From contig OW818689.1 in the NCBI GenBank assembly GCA_942493325.1, forward strand, positions 4,216,001-4,280,000: a DNA stretch of 64,000 nt, in the 5' to 3' direction. Shown piece after piece: positions 1 to 8,958 of the stretch; position 1 is the first letter of the stretch, and every line of letters begins with the position of its first letter. Both the position numbers and the translations under genes were made by a program. This DNA is from JAAFHB01 sp942493325 (GTDB taxonomy: Bacteria > Bacteroidota > Bacteroidia > Bacteroidales > Prolixibacteraceae). The notes under the pieces were generated by a model that had not been told where the DNA came from, did not search any database, and saw nothing but the letters and a program-made list of their open reading frames with translations.

Positions 1-1977
1 CATCATACCTGGAATATTTCGTACACGATCCCGATCAATAAACTGCCTTTGCTCGATTGGGTTTCCTCTTCGGCTGTTTACCAGGCCGGGTACGACTGGG
101 ATGTGGCCCCGATCACGAAAAGCAATTACGTTATCGGAAACAGCATCAATAATTCGCGTGCGGTTCAATTAAACGGGCAAGCCGATTTTATCAGGTTGTA
201 CAACCGGGTTCCATACCTTAAAAAAGTAAATCAGAAATACGGTGAATTCAGCCGCGGCCGCCGGGATGCCCAGTCCAGGGGAACAGCTCCCGCGGCAACC
301 ACCGCGGCCCCCACAAAGTTCAGGGACGGAAATGCCGTGCTGGTAAAGAACATCCCGCTGCCGATCTTTCATAAATTAGGCACTGCAAATGTGACAGTAA
401 GTGTAACCGATGAAAAGGGAAAAGTAATAACCGGTAAAACCCAGGTTGTGAATGAGAACCGGGTGATGTTTACACCTGCAACCGACTGTGCCAAAGCAAT
501 TGTGGAAGTTACCGGACGTAAGGACCAGGAAACGAAAGTGGCTTTGCACCTCGATGAATACCTCGCCCGTTTCCTGATGATGCTCTATAACGTGAACATT
601 TCCTATACCGAAAACGCGGGCACAGGTATTTACGGATATCTGCCGGGTACGAATTTCTTTGGCTCTTCAAATTACGAAGGTCTTAATGGAGTTAGTCAGA
701 TGGCTCCCGGTTTGCCTTTTATATTTGGACATCAGAATAGCAACTTTGGCCGGCAGGCAGCGGAAATGGGATGGATTTCGACCGATACCATTCTGAACAA
801 GCCCTATATGATGAGCATGAACAAGCGGCTGACTATCAGGGCTAAATTGGTTCCAATACCCGATTTAAAAATTGACATAAATGCCAACCGGAGTCATTCG
901 AGCAATTCATCTGAATTTCTCATTTTTGATGACCAAAACGGGTGGGATAGTTTTAATAAATCATATAACGGGAATTTCACCATGACCGTTATTTCAATTG
1001 GATCGTCATTCGAAAAGCTGGGTAAATCGGAAGTTCAGGATTCAAAAGTTTGGGGCCAGTTCAGGCAGAACCGGGAGGTAATTGCACGGCGCCTTGACGG
1101 AAGGAGGGTTGAAAGCCCCGCTAACGGATATTTCCCTGGCACCATTGATCCGGTAACGGGTTATCCCAAAGGTTACGGTCCATCGGCGCAGGAAGTTTTG
1201 ATCCCGGCATTCCTTGCAGCTTATTCGGGCAAAAGTCCTGAAACAGTGCCGCTCACACCTTTCCCTTCCGCGAAATTTATCATGCCTAACTGGCGGATTC
1301 AGTATTCGGGGGTTGTAAATAAGATTAAAGGGCTAAAAGAGATAATGAAATCGATGAGTATTACCCATGATTACAAGTCAACTTACAGTATTGGTTCTTA
1401 CATCTCGAATCTTAACTATAAGCCTGAGGATGACGGATTTAGTTATGTTATGGATGCGCAGAGTAATTTTTTATCGGGTTACGATATCGCAACCATTAAC
1501 ATCAATGAAACCTTTAATCCGTTATTTGATGTGGACATCACATGGCTTAACAATCTTACCACGCGATTCGAGTACCGCAAAACCAGGAATATAATGCTGA
1601 GTCTTACCAATAACCAGGCTATGGAACTCTATAATAATGAGGCAAGCATGGGATTTGGTTACCGGTTCGAAAATATGAAGTTATTTATTGGCTCGAAGAG
1701 CTCCCAAAAAATGCTGAATAACGATCTGAATATCAGAACAGATGTAACCTACGGAAAAAATAAGACCGTACTTCGCAAGCTGGTTGAGGAAAACAACCAG
1801 ACAACAGCGGGGCAGGAATCGTTCTCGGTCAAATTTTCGGCCGATTACAACCTCAGCGAAGTATTTATTGTCCGGTTGTTTTATGACAGGATTCTGAACA
1901 GTCCGTTTATTTCGAACTCGTACCGGACTACCAATTCGAACTTTGGCGTCAGCTTCAGGTTTACGCTAATGCAATAA
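1..1977 (+). CDS. sprA: SprA, C-terminal part (type IX secretion outer-membrane translocon)
   Basis: This reading frame is open from the first base and ends at 1977, giving the last 658 residues. SprA is the giant outer-membrane beta-barrel that forms the translocation channel of the Bacteroidota type IX secretion system. The family usually exceeds 2,000 residues, so most of the gene lies upstream of the window. Visible support is the family-like stretch NISYTENAGTGIYGYLPG followed by APGLPFIFGHQ, then alternating amphipathic strands rich in Asn, Tyr and Ser, and an aromatic barrel-like C-terminus ending FRFTLMQ. An insert rich in Ala, Thr and Pro near residues 95-105 (GTAPAATTAAPT) looks like a flexible loop. 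It has no neighbouring secretion gene here. Family assignment is confident; the start is not visible. Confidence 0.88.
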   Translation, partial: HHTWNISYTIPINKLPLLDWVSSSAVYQAGYDWDVAPITKSNYVIGNSINNSRAVQLNGQADFIRLYNRVPYLKKVNQKYGEFSRGRRDAQSRGTAPAATTAAPTKFRDGNAVLVKNIPLPIFHKLGTANVTVSVTDEKGKVITGKTQVVNENRVMFTPATDCAKAIVEVTGRKDQETKVALHLDEYLARFLMMLYNVNISYTENAGTGIYGYLPGTNFFGSSNYEGLNGVSQMAPGLPFIFGHQNSNFGRQAAEMGWISTDTILNKPYMMSMNKRLTIRAKLVPIPDLKIDINANRSHSSNSSEFLIFDDQNGWDSFNKSYNGNFTMTVISIGSSFEKLGKSEVQDSKVWGQFRQNREVIARRLDGRRVESPANGYFPGTIDPVTGYPKGYGPSAQEVLIPAFLAAYSGKSPETVPLTPFPSAKFIMPNWRIQYSGVVNKIKGLKEIMKSMSITHDYKSTYSIGSYISNLNYKPEDDGFSYVMDAQSNFLSGYDIATININETFNPLFDVDITWLNNLTTRFEYRKTRNIMLSLTNNQAMELYNNEASMGFGYRFENMKLFIGSKSSQKMLNNDLNIRTDVTYGKNKTVLRKLVEENNQTTAGQESFSVKFSADYNLSEVFIVRLFYDRILNSPFISNSYRTTNSNFGVSFRFTLMQ

Positions 1978-2042
1978 CCGCCCGGGAGCGATGTTCATTG
2001 AATCAGCCATTGTGCAAAACTGAAGATTACTCATTTCACCTG

Positions 2043-2297
2043 GCAAGGTGACAATTATTTCTGCAGGGAATGAAGAACATTAGCAGGACGACATCAATTC
2101 CTGCAGGACGATGAAAATTTTTGCAGGGAGGGTTTTCACCCTGGCAGGGCGACAAAAACCAGTTGCAGGACGATGAAAACTTCAGCAGGACGGTATTAAC
2201 TGGTTACAGGACGATGAAAACTTCAGCAGGACGATATCAACTGGTAGCAGGACGATAAAAACTTCAGCAGGACGATATCAATTCCTGCAGGACGATG
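2043..2297. repeat. Tandem array of 20/21-bp units, about 13 copies
   Basis: A core GCAGGACGAT, exact or slightly degenerate, begins at 2043, 2063, 2083, 2103, 2123, 2144, 2165, 2185, 2206, 2226, 2247, 2267 and 2287. Spacing is always 20 or 21 bp. In the best-preserved part, two spacers alternate, gaaaacttca (10 nt) and atcaactggta (11 nt), giving a 41-bp dimeric unit. The first two cores are decayed. The period is not a multiple of three, so it is not a protein repeat. No terminal repeats or integrase are nearby. Function unknown. Confidence 0.9.
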
Positions 2298-2407
2298 AGA
2301 ATTTGAGTTGAGTGACTATTTATACTGGAAAGACGGCAATAATTAATGTCAGGAATATTGATCGAGAAAGGTTTGTGTGATTTTTCGGGGAGATATGCGC
2401 CACTCTT

Positions 2408-2567
2408 CAAAATCCCCCTTGTATTCCCCCTTTTTCTAAGGGGGAGTCATTCAAAATCAGATCAATATACTAATAATTATAGTGTGAATACAGTAATATT
2501 TCAGGACAATAATATTGCTCTGATCGAACTCCCCCTTTTACGAAAGGGGGAACACAAGGGGGATTTG
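2408..2567. repeat. MITE-like inverted repeat with 40-bp arms
   Basis: Arms at 2408-2447 and 2528-2567 are near-perfect reverse complements across 40 bp. Each arm also holds a C5...G5 palindrome (tccccctttt...aaggggga), and 80 bp of AT-rich DNA lies between them. No target-site duplication or transposase is evident. It could be a non-autonomous element or a dispersed structured repeat. A 74-codon open frame (2346-2570) crosses it but only translates the repeat, so it is not called as a gene. Confidence 0.75.
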
Positions 2568-2703
2568 TAACTTTTGAATGTTTTTTTGATTTTGAAAATC
2601 CAAAGCGTCATAAGTAAGATGCACAAAGGTAGGCTATCTGGCCTTTTAAAACAAATTAATAAACTATGAGTTTTAGAACCAAAATTACTATAGGGGGTAA
2701 ATA

Positions 2704-3324
2704 ATGTTGCTTAATAATCTTCAAAGTGGAGTGCTGGAAGCGGGATGCGATGAGGCGGGCAGGGGATGTCTGGCGGGACCTGTGTTTGCAGCAGCCGTTA
2801 TTTTACCTGAGGATTTTTGTTCGGAACTGTTGAACGATTCAAAAACTCTGACCGAAAAACAACGTTACGAATTACGTCCTGTGATTGAAAAGGCGGCGAT
2901 TTCCTGGGCGGTTGCCATGTATGATCACCTCGAGATTGATGAGGTCAATATCCTGAATGCATCAATCTTTTCGATGCATCGTGCCCTGGACCTGCTTGCG
3001 GTGTGTCCGGAGCACATTATCGTTGACGGAAACAGGTTTAAACCCTATAAAAATATCCCTTATACCACGGTCGTAAAGGGCGATGGAATATACCTTTCGA
3101 TTGCTGCTGCCTCTGTTTTGGCAAAAACATACCGCGATGATTATATGCAGGAGCTGCACAAAAAACATCCTGCCTATGGATGGAGCCATAATAAAGGCTA
3201 CCCAACGCTCTTTCACCGCAAGGCGTTAGCCGATTTTGGAGTAACACCATTTCACCGGCAAAGCTTCCGGCTTTTCGATCCCCAACTATCAATAGATTTC
3301 GGGGAGGAAGCCGGGGATATTTAA
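2704..3324 (+). CDS. rnhB: Ribonuclease HII
   Basis: This enzyme cleaves the RNA strand of RNA-DNA hybrids and starts removal of single ribonucleotides built into DNA, acting in the cytoplasm. The 206-residue length is normal for the family. The N-terminal signature GCDEAGRG gives the paired acidic residues Asp16 and Glu17, and a third acidic site is Asp108 in VDGNRF. The conserved YTTVVKGD and SVLAKTYRD stretches follow. ATG at 2704 is preceded by an AG-rich run (tagggggtaaata) and fits the family start. A large palindrome begins 12 bp after the stop. RNase HI is encoded separately at 10.3-10.7 kb. Confidence 0.95.
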   Translation: MLLNNLQSGVLEAGCDEAGRGCLAGPVFAAAVILPEDFCSELLNDSKTLTEKQRYELRPVIEKAAISWAVAMYDHLEIDEVNILNASIFSMHRALDLLAVCPEHIIVDGNRFKPYKNIPYTTVVKGDGIYLSIAAASVLAKTYRDDYMQELHKKHPAYGWSHNKGYPTLFHRKALADFGVTPFHRQSFRLFDPQLSIDFGEEAGDI

Positions 3325-3335
3325 ACCCCGAATTT

Positions 3336-3368
3336 AAACCCCGAAGGTTTTTAAAACCTTCGGGGTTT
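3336..3368. repeat. Palindrome between rnhB and the helicase gene
   Basis: A 16-bp arm, AAACCCCGAAGGTTTT at 3336-3351, pairs perfectly with 3353-3368, and a partial direct copy of the start of the arm (taaaccccgaa) lies just upstream at 3322-3332. It lies right after rnhB and could end its transcript, but no T-run follows the stem. The symmetry and the extra half copy also fit a dispersed palindromic repeat. Confidence 0.6.
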
Positions 3369-3396
3369 GGTAATAACAAATCTAATTATCAAATAT

Positions 3397-6051
3397 ATGG
3401 ATATCAAACTATTAATCAGCCAGCAAATTAAAAAAGTCCTGAAACATCTGGATAAAACAGAACGGTCATTTGGCGAAGTTATGTTTAACAATAATTATTG
3501 CCAGGTTTTATCACAATCGGCTGTCCGGTTCGAACTGATGGTAGATACTCAAAGTGAAGAGGGACAGGTGGAATGTGCACTCCAGATTTCCGACGAAGAT
3601 ATTCTCCCAACCAAAAATGGTGAGCGTTTAGGATGGGACCGGTTTTCATATGCCTGTTTACTTCAGGTTGAAAACGAACTGTACCTCCTTGATCCAAAGG
3701 AACCGATCGAACATAAAAAATATTCCCGCGAAGGGATGATTAAACGGGTAATTCTGGAACGTCGCCAAAAGGCTGAAAAAGCAAACTACAGGATTAAGTG
3801 GGCTTCAAATATTTACGGGGACCATATCCTAACCAATGAAAATGGAATTAAATATAAAGTTTTTCTGCGCGATTTCGAAAATGAAACAGGGTACAGCGAC
3901 AGTATGGATTCGCGTTTGAACAAACTTGGTACTACTAAACACATCATGTTTGCCTTTAGCAAATTAAAAGAGGACAAAACTTTATATGACCGGTTAACTA
4001 AAACATATCCGTTTATCGAAATATTTTGTGATCCGCTGAATGAATATAAAATCACCTGGCATTACCCAGCGCGAATTCCTATTGAAGAACAACTTTTAAT
4101 ATCGGGATATTTTAAAAAGTCATCGTTTATTGAAAATAAGGAGCTTAAAAATTTTCTGGGTTTTATCGAAAAGGCCGGGGAATATCCAAAAATACGGATC
4201 AGACCTGAAGTGCTGGAGAAAGTTGAGGCAGCATTCGAAGAGGAAACCCTCGAAACCCTCAAAGCAGCTCACCTGGCCGATTATTCCTGTATAAAGGGCG
4301 AGCTTTACCCTTATCAGAAAGAAGGGATCAATTTTGCCTTATTCCGCAAGGCTGCCATCATAGCCGATGAGATGGGACTGGGGAAAACATTACAGGCTAT
4401 AGGAATTGCCATATTGAAAAAGAATATTTTCGATTTTAAAAAAACACTGGTTGTCTGCCCGGCTTCACTAAAAGAACAATGGAAACAGGAGATCGAAAAG
4501 TTTTCGGATGAAAAGGCATTGATTATTCAGGGTATGCCGGACGAACGTGAAAAACAATACCAGGATAGAGCTCACTATTTTTTTATTGTCAATTACGAAA
4601 CTATTCTTCGTGACCAGTTAGCGCTCAACAAAGCCGGATTCGATTTTCTGATCCTCGACGAAGCACAACGGATCAAAAATTTCGAAACCAAAACGGCCTC
4701 TTCCATTCGCAGGTTACAATTTAAACATGTGCTGATCATTACCGGCACCCCCATCGAAAACCGGCTGATCGATATCTTCTCAATAGTAGGTGCCATTAAT
4801 CCTTATTTCTTTGGACCACTTTGGGAATTCTCCTATCAGCATTGCCTGTTCGATCCCGAGAAGCACAACAAAATCAACGGATATTACAACCTTCAAAAGT
4901 TAAACAAGGAGTTGGAACCCATACTGATTCGTCGCGAAAAAAGGAAGGTTCTGGAGCAATTGCCGAATGTCCAGCAAATTAATGTCCCGGTGAACCTCTC
5001 TCCGTTACAGGCTGACTATCACGCATCCTATTCAAAGGGGATTGCGGCCATTATCCGGAAGAAATTTATGACCCCGTTTGACCTCCAGAAGTTACAACTC
5101 CTGCTGGCCAGCATGCGGATGGTGTGTGATTCAACTTATTTGATCGACGAAGAGACTAATGAATCACCGAAACTGGAAGAGTTGAAGTATATCCTTCTTG
5201 AAAAACTGGATGTTCTGAATTCCGACCGCAAAATCATCATATTTTCGGAATGGATAAAAGTGCACAAGTTGATCGGACATATTTTACGCGAAAATAATAT
5301 CGGTTTTACCGAGCTCAACGGGTCTGTTCCCGTGAAACTTCGGGGCGAGCTGATCCGAAAATTTGAGACCAATCCGCATTGCAAAATATTTCTTTCCACG
5401 GAAGCGGGGGGCTCCGGACTTAATCTGCAGGTGGCCGATACCCTGATCAATTTTGAACTTCCCTGGAATCCGGCAAAGAAGAACCAGCGGATTGGCCGTA
5501 TCGACCGGTTGGGGCAGAAAAGCAACAAACTAACTATTTATAACTTTATAACCAGAGGCTCTATCGAGCAACAGATTGCATCGGGCTTACTGGTCAAGCA
5601 AAGCCTGTTTGACGGGGTTCTGGACAGCGGGAGTAAAACCAATTTAGTCGATTTCTCGACGAAAGGGCGTTCGCAGTTCATCCAGCAACTTGAAACGTTT
5701 ATAGCAGAAACCGAAAATGCCGATGCCATTGAAGCGTCCCTTCTTTTTGCCAGTGAAGCAATACCTGCAGTTTCAGAAAATATTGCGGAATCTGATGCAA
5801 TTGACTTCCAGGAAGAAATAGAAGAATTAATTCCGGAAGTTGAGTTAACGACTCCTGAAAAGACAGAAGTTTCAAAACATCAGGAAGAAAAATCGAAAGA
5901 GTTTGAAAATGTGATGAATAACGGGATGCAGTTCCTGGCAGGACTCTTCAAAATGTCAACCGGGAAAGATCTTGGCCTCGAAAATCAAACAATAGAGGTT
6001 AACAAGGAGACCGGAGAGGTGGTGATGAGGTTTAAACTTCCTGTATTCTGA
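3397..6051 (+). CDS. SNF2-family DEAD/DEAH helicase-like ATPase
   Basis: An 884-residue SWI/SNF-type double-stranded DNA translocase. A long N-terminal region (about residues 1-290) has no motif I recognise. Helicase motif I, ADEMGLGKT, lies near residue 322, DEAQ (motif II) near 421, and ITGTPIENR (motif III) follows. The second RecA lobe has TEAGGSGLNLQ and, near 699, RIGRIDRLGQ (motif VI). The C-terminal tail is rich in Glu and probably extended. A TTG start at 3367 would lie inside the palindrome, so ATG at 3397 (MDIKLLISQQ) is preferred. Such proteins are common in Bacteroidota and may remodel nucleoprotein complexes or aid repair; the exact role is unknown. Confidence 0.85.
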   Translation: MDIKLLISQQIKKVLKHLDKTERSFGEVMFNNNYCQVLSQSAVRFELMVDTQSEEGQVECALQISDEDILPTKNGERLGWDRFSYACLLQVENELYLLDPKEPIEHKKYSREGMIKRVILERRQKAEKANYRIKWASNIYGDHILTNENGIKYKVFLRDFENETGYSDSMDSRLNKLGTTKHIMFAFSKLKEDKTLYDRLTKTYPFIEIFCDPLNEYKITWHYPARIPIEEQLLISGYFKKSSFIENKELKNFLGFIEKAGEYPKIRIRPEVLEKVEAAFEEETLETLKAAHLADYSCIKGELYPYQKEGINFALFRKAAIIADEMGLGKTLQAIGIAILKKNIFDFKKTLVVCPASLKEQWKQEIEKFSDEKALIIQGMPDEREKQYQDRAHYFFIVNYETILRDQLALNKAGFDFLILDEAQRIKNFETKTASSIRRLQFKHVLIITGTPIENRLIDIFSIVGAINPYFFGPLWEFSYQHCLFDPEKHNKINGYYNLQKLNKELEPILIRREKRKVLEQLPNVQQINVPVNLSPLQADYHASYSKGIAAIIRKKFMTPFDLQKLQLLLASMRMVCDSTYLIDEETNESPKLEELKYILLEKLDVLNSDRKIIIFSEWIKVHKLIGHILRENNIGFTELNGSVPVKLRGELIRKFETNPHCKIFLSTEAGGSGLNLQVADTLINFELPWNPAKKNQRIGRIDRLGQKSNKLTIYNFITRGSIEQQIASGLLVKQSLFDGVLDSGSKTNLVDFSTKGRSQFIQQLETFIAETENADAIEASLLFASEAIPAVSENIAESDAIDFQEEIEELIPEVELTTPEKTEVSKHQEEKSKEFENVMNNGMQFLAGLFKMSTGKDLGLENQTIEVNKETGEVVMRFKLPVF

Positions 6052-6067
6052 TATTGCGGGAATGAAA

Positions 6068-6091
6068 AGAGGCCCGTATTACCGGGCCTCT
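6068..6091. terminator. Hairpin between convergent genes
   Basis: AGAGGCCCG (6068-6076) pairs with CGGGCCTCT (6083-6091) across a 6-nt loop, between the 3' ends of the helicase gene and nrdJ. The stem is strong but no clear T-run follows on either strand. A shared terminator is likely but not proven. Confidence 0.6.
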
Positions 6092-6118
6092 CTGACTATA
6101 TATAGAGTTCATGAAAAA

Positions 6119-8665
6119 TCATCCGCACTTCGAAGATCCGCAATCCTGGCAGATCAGGCATCCTTCCTGGTAAATGACATTGGCTGATCCGCATCCTTCG
6201 CACCTTGCATCTTCGGCAGCAGTCCCGTTTGGAATGTATTTCTTTAATGCACGTGCAACTCCGTTTTTCCACGTATTGATCGACTCGACATCGAACTGAA
6301 GGCTGGTGACCAGTTCAACAACTTTCTGTATCGGCATCCCGTGACGCAAAACGCTTGAAATCAATTTGGCATAATTCCAGAATATCGGATTAAACTTGTA
6401 GGAAAGACCTTCGATCGTGGTTTTATACCCCCTTGCATTACAGTATTGAAAATCATAGCGCGAGGCACCCGATTCGTCGTGACTTTTGATTATCCATCCC
6501 TGGGTAACTGAACGTGGCAGCAGGATGCCGTCCTCGTCATCGGCTAAACCGGTAAAGATTTCATACGGTTTACCATCAATCAATCCAATGAAGGCGATCC
6601 ATTTTTCCTTGTTATTCTGTAGTCTGACAATATCAGCTTCCAGTATTTCAGGGCGTTTGGTCGGGAATATTCCATCCTTCTTTTTATCTTTCGTAGAGAT
6701 CAATACACCGGACCGCGATCCTTCGCGATAGACCGTAACCCCTTTGCATCCACTTTCCCAGGCGGCAAAATATAATTTATTCACCAGTTCCTCCGTGGCT
6801 TCCTCAGGAAGGTTGATCGTAACGGAGATCGAATGATCGACCCATTTCTGAATCTGTCCCTGCATGCGAACTTTCGATAACCAGTCGATATCATTCGAAC
6901 TTGCTTTATGATAAGGTGACTTTGCTACGAGTGCATCGAGTTCCTCGTTTGAATAGTTACGTTTTAACTGGAAACCGTTCACTTCCATCCACGTTTTGAA
7001 CTTGTGGTGAAATACAATGTACTCTTCCCAGCTGTCGTTCATCTCGTCAACGAAGTCGACCCGGGCATCCTTATCGTTCGGATTCACTTTACGGCGACGT
7101 TTGTAAACCGGCATGAAAACAGGTTCTATTCCTGAAGTAGTCTGTGTCATCAGGCTGGTGGTACCGGTAGGAGCGATGGTAAGCAAGGCGATATTGCGCC
7201 GGCCATACCGTGTCATATCCTTGTACAATTCAGGATCGGCTGCAGCCAGGCGTTGGATGAACGGATTGTTTTTTTCGCGTTTGGCATCATAAATCGGGAA
7301 AGCGCCGCGATCCTTTGCCAGAATAACTGATCCGCGATAAGCTTCCAAGGCCACAATTTTGTGAACTTCGACCGAAAATTCAACGGCAGCTTCCGAGCCA
7401 TAACGTAATCCGAGTGCGGCAAGCATATCACCTTCAGCGGTAATGCCTATGCCTGTACGACGTCCGTTAATGGCCATCTCTTTTATCTTTTCCCACAAAT
7501 TGAGTTCAACCCGTTTGATCTCGGCATCTTCGGGGTCTGCAATGATTTTGTGATAGATGGCATCAATCTTCTCGAGCTCGAGATCAATAATATCATCCAT
7601 TATCTGTTGCGTCTGACGAATATGTCTTTTGAAAAGATCAAAATCAAATTTTGCCCTTGGTGTAAATGGCTCATCGACATACGAGTACAAATTAAGCGCG
7701 ATCAACCTGCAACTGTCATAAGGACAAAGCGGGATCTCGCCGCACGGATTGGTCGAAACTGTTTTATAGCCCAGGTCGGCGTAACAGTCCGGAACCGATT
7801 CACGGATAATCGTATCCCAGAACAGAATGCCGGGTTCTGCCGATTTCCAGGCATTAAAAACTATTTTTTCCCAAATCTTTACCGCATCGGTCTCCTTCGA
7901 ATAGATCGGGTTGTCGCTGTCGATGGGATATTTCTGTTTATAGGTCGTTTTATTGCGAACGGCCCGCATAAATTCGTCATCGATTTTTACAGAGACATTG
8001 GCACCGGTAACCTTACCTTCATCCATTTTTGCGTCGATAAACTCCTCAGAATCGGGATGCCTTATAGATACAGATAACATGAGTGCTCCGCGTCTTCCGT
8101 CCTGGGCTACCTCGCGTGTGGAGTTGGAGAATCGCTCCATGAAAGGTACAATTCCTGTTGAGGTTAACGCCGAATTTTTAACCGGTGATCCCTTAGGGCG
8201 AATGTGTGACAGATCATGTCCGACCCCGCCGCGCCGTTTCATCAGTTGCACCTGCTCCTGATCGATCATGATAATACCGCCGTATGAATCGGCGCCATTG
8301 CCAACAACAAAACAATTGGATAATGAGCCAACCTGAAAATCATTTCCAATACCAGTCATTGGACCACCCTGGGGTACGATGTACTTGAAATCTTTGAACA
8401 ATTCAAATAATTCATCTTCCGAAAGGGGGTTCGGGTAATTCTTTTCTATTCTGGCAATCTCGGAAGCCAACCGGCGATGAAGATCATCAGGAGTCAGCTC
8501 AAAAATATTACCGTAAGAATCTTTCAAGGCATACTTGTTGACCCATACACGGGCGGCAAGATCGTCACCCTTGAAATATTTGACTGAGGCTACGAATGCT
8601 TCATCCGCTGAATAAGTCGGCGGCGTAGCATCTTTTCGCTCGGGAGTGATCTCTTTCAATTCCAT
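6119..8665 (-). CDS. nrdJ: Adenosylcobalamin-dependent (class II) ribonucleoside-diphosphate reductase
   Basis: This enzyme makes deoxyribonucleotides with a radical generated from coenzyme B12, so it needs no oxygen. The 848 residues show the class II reductase core: NPCGEIPLCPYDSCRL in the active-site region, a GNGADSYGGI loop, and the IAPTGTTSLMTQTTSGIEPVF segment near the substrate phosphate site. The C-terminus has two zinc-ribbon-like Cys pairs (CEGCG, CLICQDCG) and ends SSKCG, as in the long bacterial NrdJ form with its redox-active C-terminal cysteines. ATG at 8665 gives a natural N-terminus. No cobalamin riboswitch was recognised upstream. It appears monocistronic, convergent with the helicase gene. 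Confidence 0.93.
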   Translation of the reverse strand: MELKEITPERKDATPPTYSADEAFVASVKYFKGDDLAARVWVNKYALKDSYGNIFELTPDDLHRRLASEIARIEKNYPNPLSEDELFELFKDFKYIVPQGGPMTGIGNDFQVGSLSNCFVVGNGADSYGGIIMIDQEQVQLMKRRGGVGHDLSHIRPKGSPVKNSALTSTGIVPFMERFSNSTREVAQDGRRGALMLSVSIRHPDSEEFIDAKMDEGKVTGANVSVKIDDEFMRAVRNKTTYKQKYPIDSDNPIYSKETDAVKIWEKIVFNAWKSAEPGILFWDTIIRESVPDCYADLGYKTVSTNPCGEIPLCPYDSCRLIALNLYSYVDEPFTPRAKFDFDLFKRHIRQTQQIMDDIIDLELEKIDAIYHKIIADPEDAEIKRVELNLWEKIKEMAINGRRTGIGITAEGDMLAALGLRYGSEAAVEFSVEVHKIVALEAYRGSVILAKDRGAFPIYDAKREKNNPFIQRLAAADPELYKDMTRYGRRNIALLTIAPTGTTSLMTQTTSGIEPVFMPVYKRRRKVNPNDKDARVDFVDEMNDSWEEYIVFHHKFKTWMEVNGFQLKRNYSNEELDALVAKSPYHKASSNDIDWLSKVRMQGQIQKWVDHSISVTINLPEEATEELVNKLYFAAWESGCKGVTVYREGSRSGVLISTKDKKKDGIFPTKRPEILEADIVRLQNNKEKWIAFIGLIDGKPYEIFTGLADDEDGILLPRSVTQGWIIKSHDESGASRYDFQYCNARGYKTTIEGLSYKFNPIFWNYAKLISSVLRHGMPIQKVVELVTSLQFDVESINTWKNGVARALKKYIPNGTAAEDARCEGCGSANVIYQEGCLICQDCGSSKCG

Positions 8666-8958
8666 ATTTTCTAATATTAGGTTGATTTAATAGGATTTAA
8701 TATCGTGTATCAATCCTGATTTTGCATAGGCAAGATAGTTACATGCGGGGAATTTTGGATATACTATTTTTAAAAAAAATAAAAAAGTTATCAACTTGTT
8801 AGTGTTAGTTTCTTGATATGCAATTAATTACAAATTTATAAAATCGAAAATGTTTCCAAAAAAATTAATCGTGTAAATTGTATGCCGTGGGGGAAGGTAC
8901 AGATTAACAAGCCAATAAGCCGATAAACTTCATGACGGTTGTGGTGGGGAATATCTGA
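8666..8958. other. Intergenic, nrdJ upstream region, nothing recognised
   Basis: AT-rich gap upstream of nrdJ and downstream of waaA. I see no B12 box, no coding frame with family signal and no strong hairpin. It should hold the nrdJ promoter, but no clean TAnnTTTG/TTG pair stands out on the minus strand. Confidence 0.5.

Noticed and set aside
2043..2297. CRISPR-like look of the 20/21-bp array
   Set aside because: Cores are 10 bp and spacers are only 10-11 bp and near-identical, with no cas genes; it is a tandem repeat.
2346..2570. 74-codon open frame before rnhB
   Set aside because: It runs straight through both arms of the inverted repeat and has no protein-like conservation signal.
3367..3396. 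TTG start giving the helicase ten extra residues
   Set aside because: It lies in the last bases of the palindrome; ATG at 3397 gives a sound N-terminus.
8666..8958. Cobalamin riboswitch before nrdJ
   Set aside because: No B12-box-like conserved segment was seen; a covariance search would decide.
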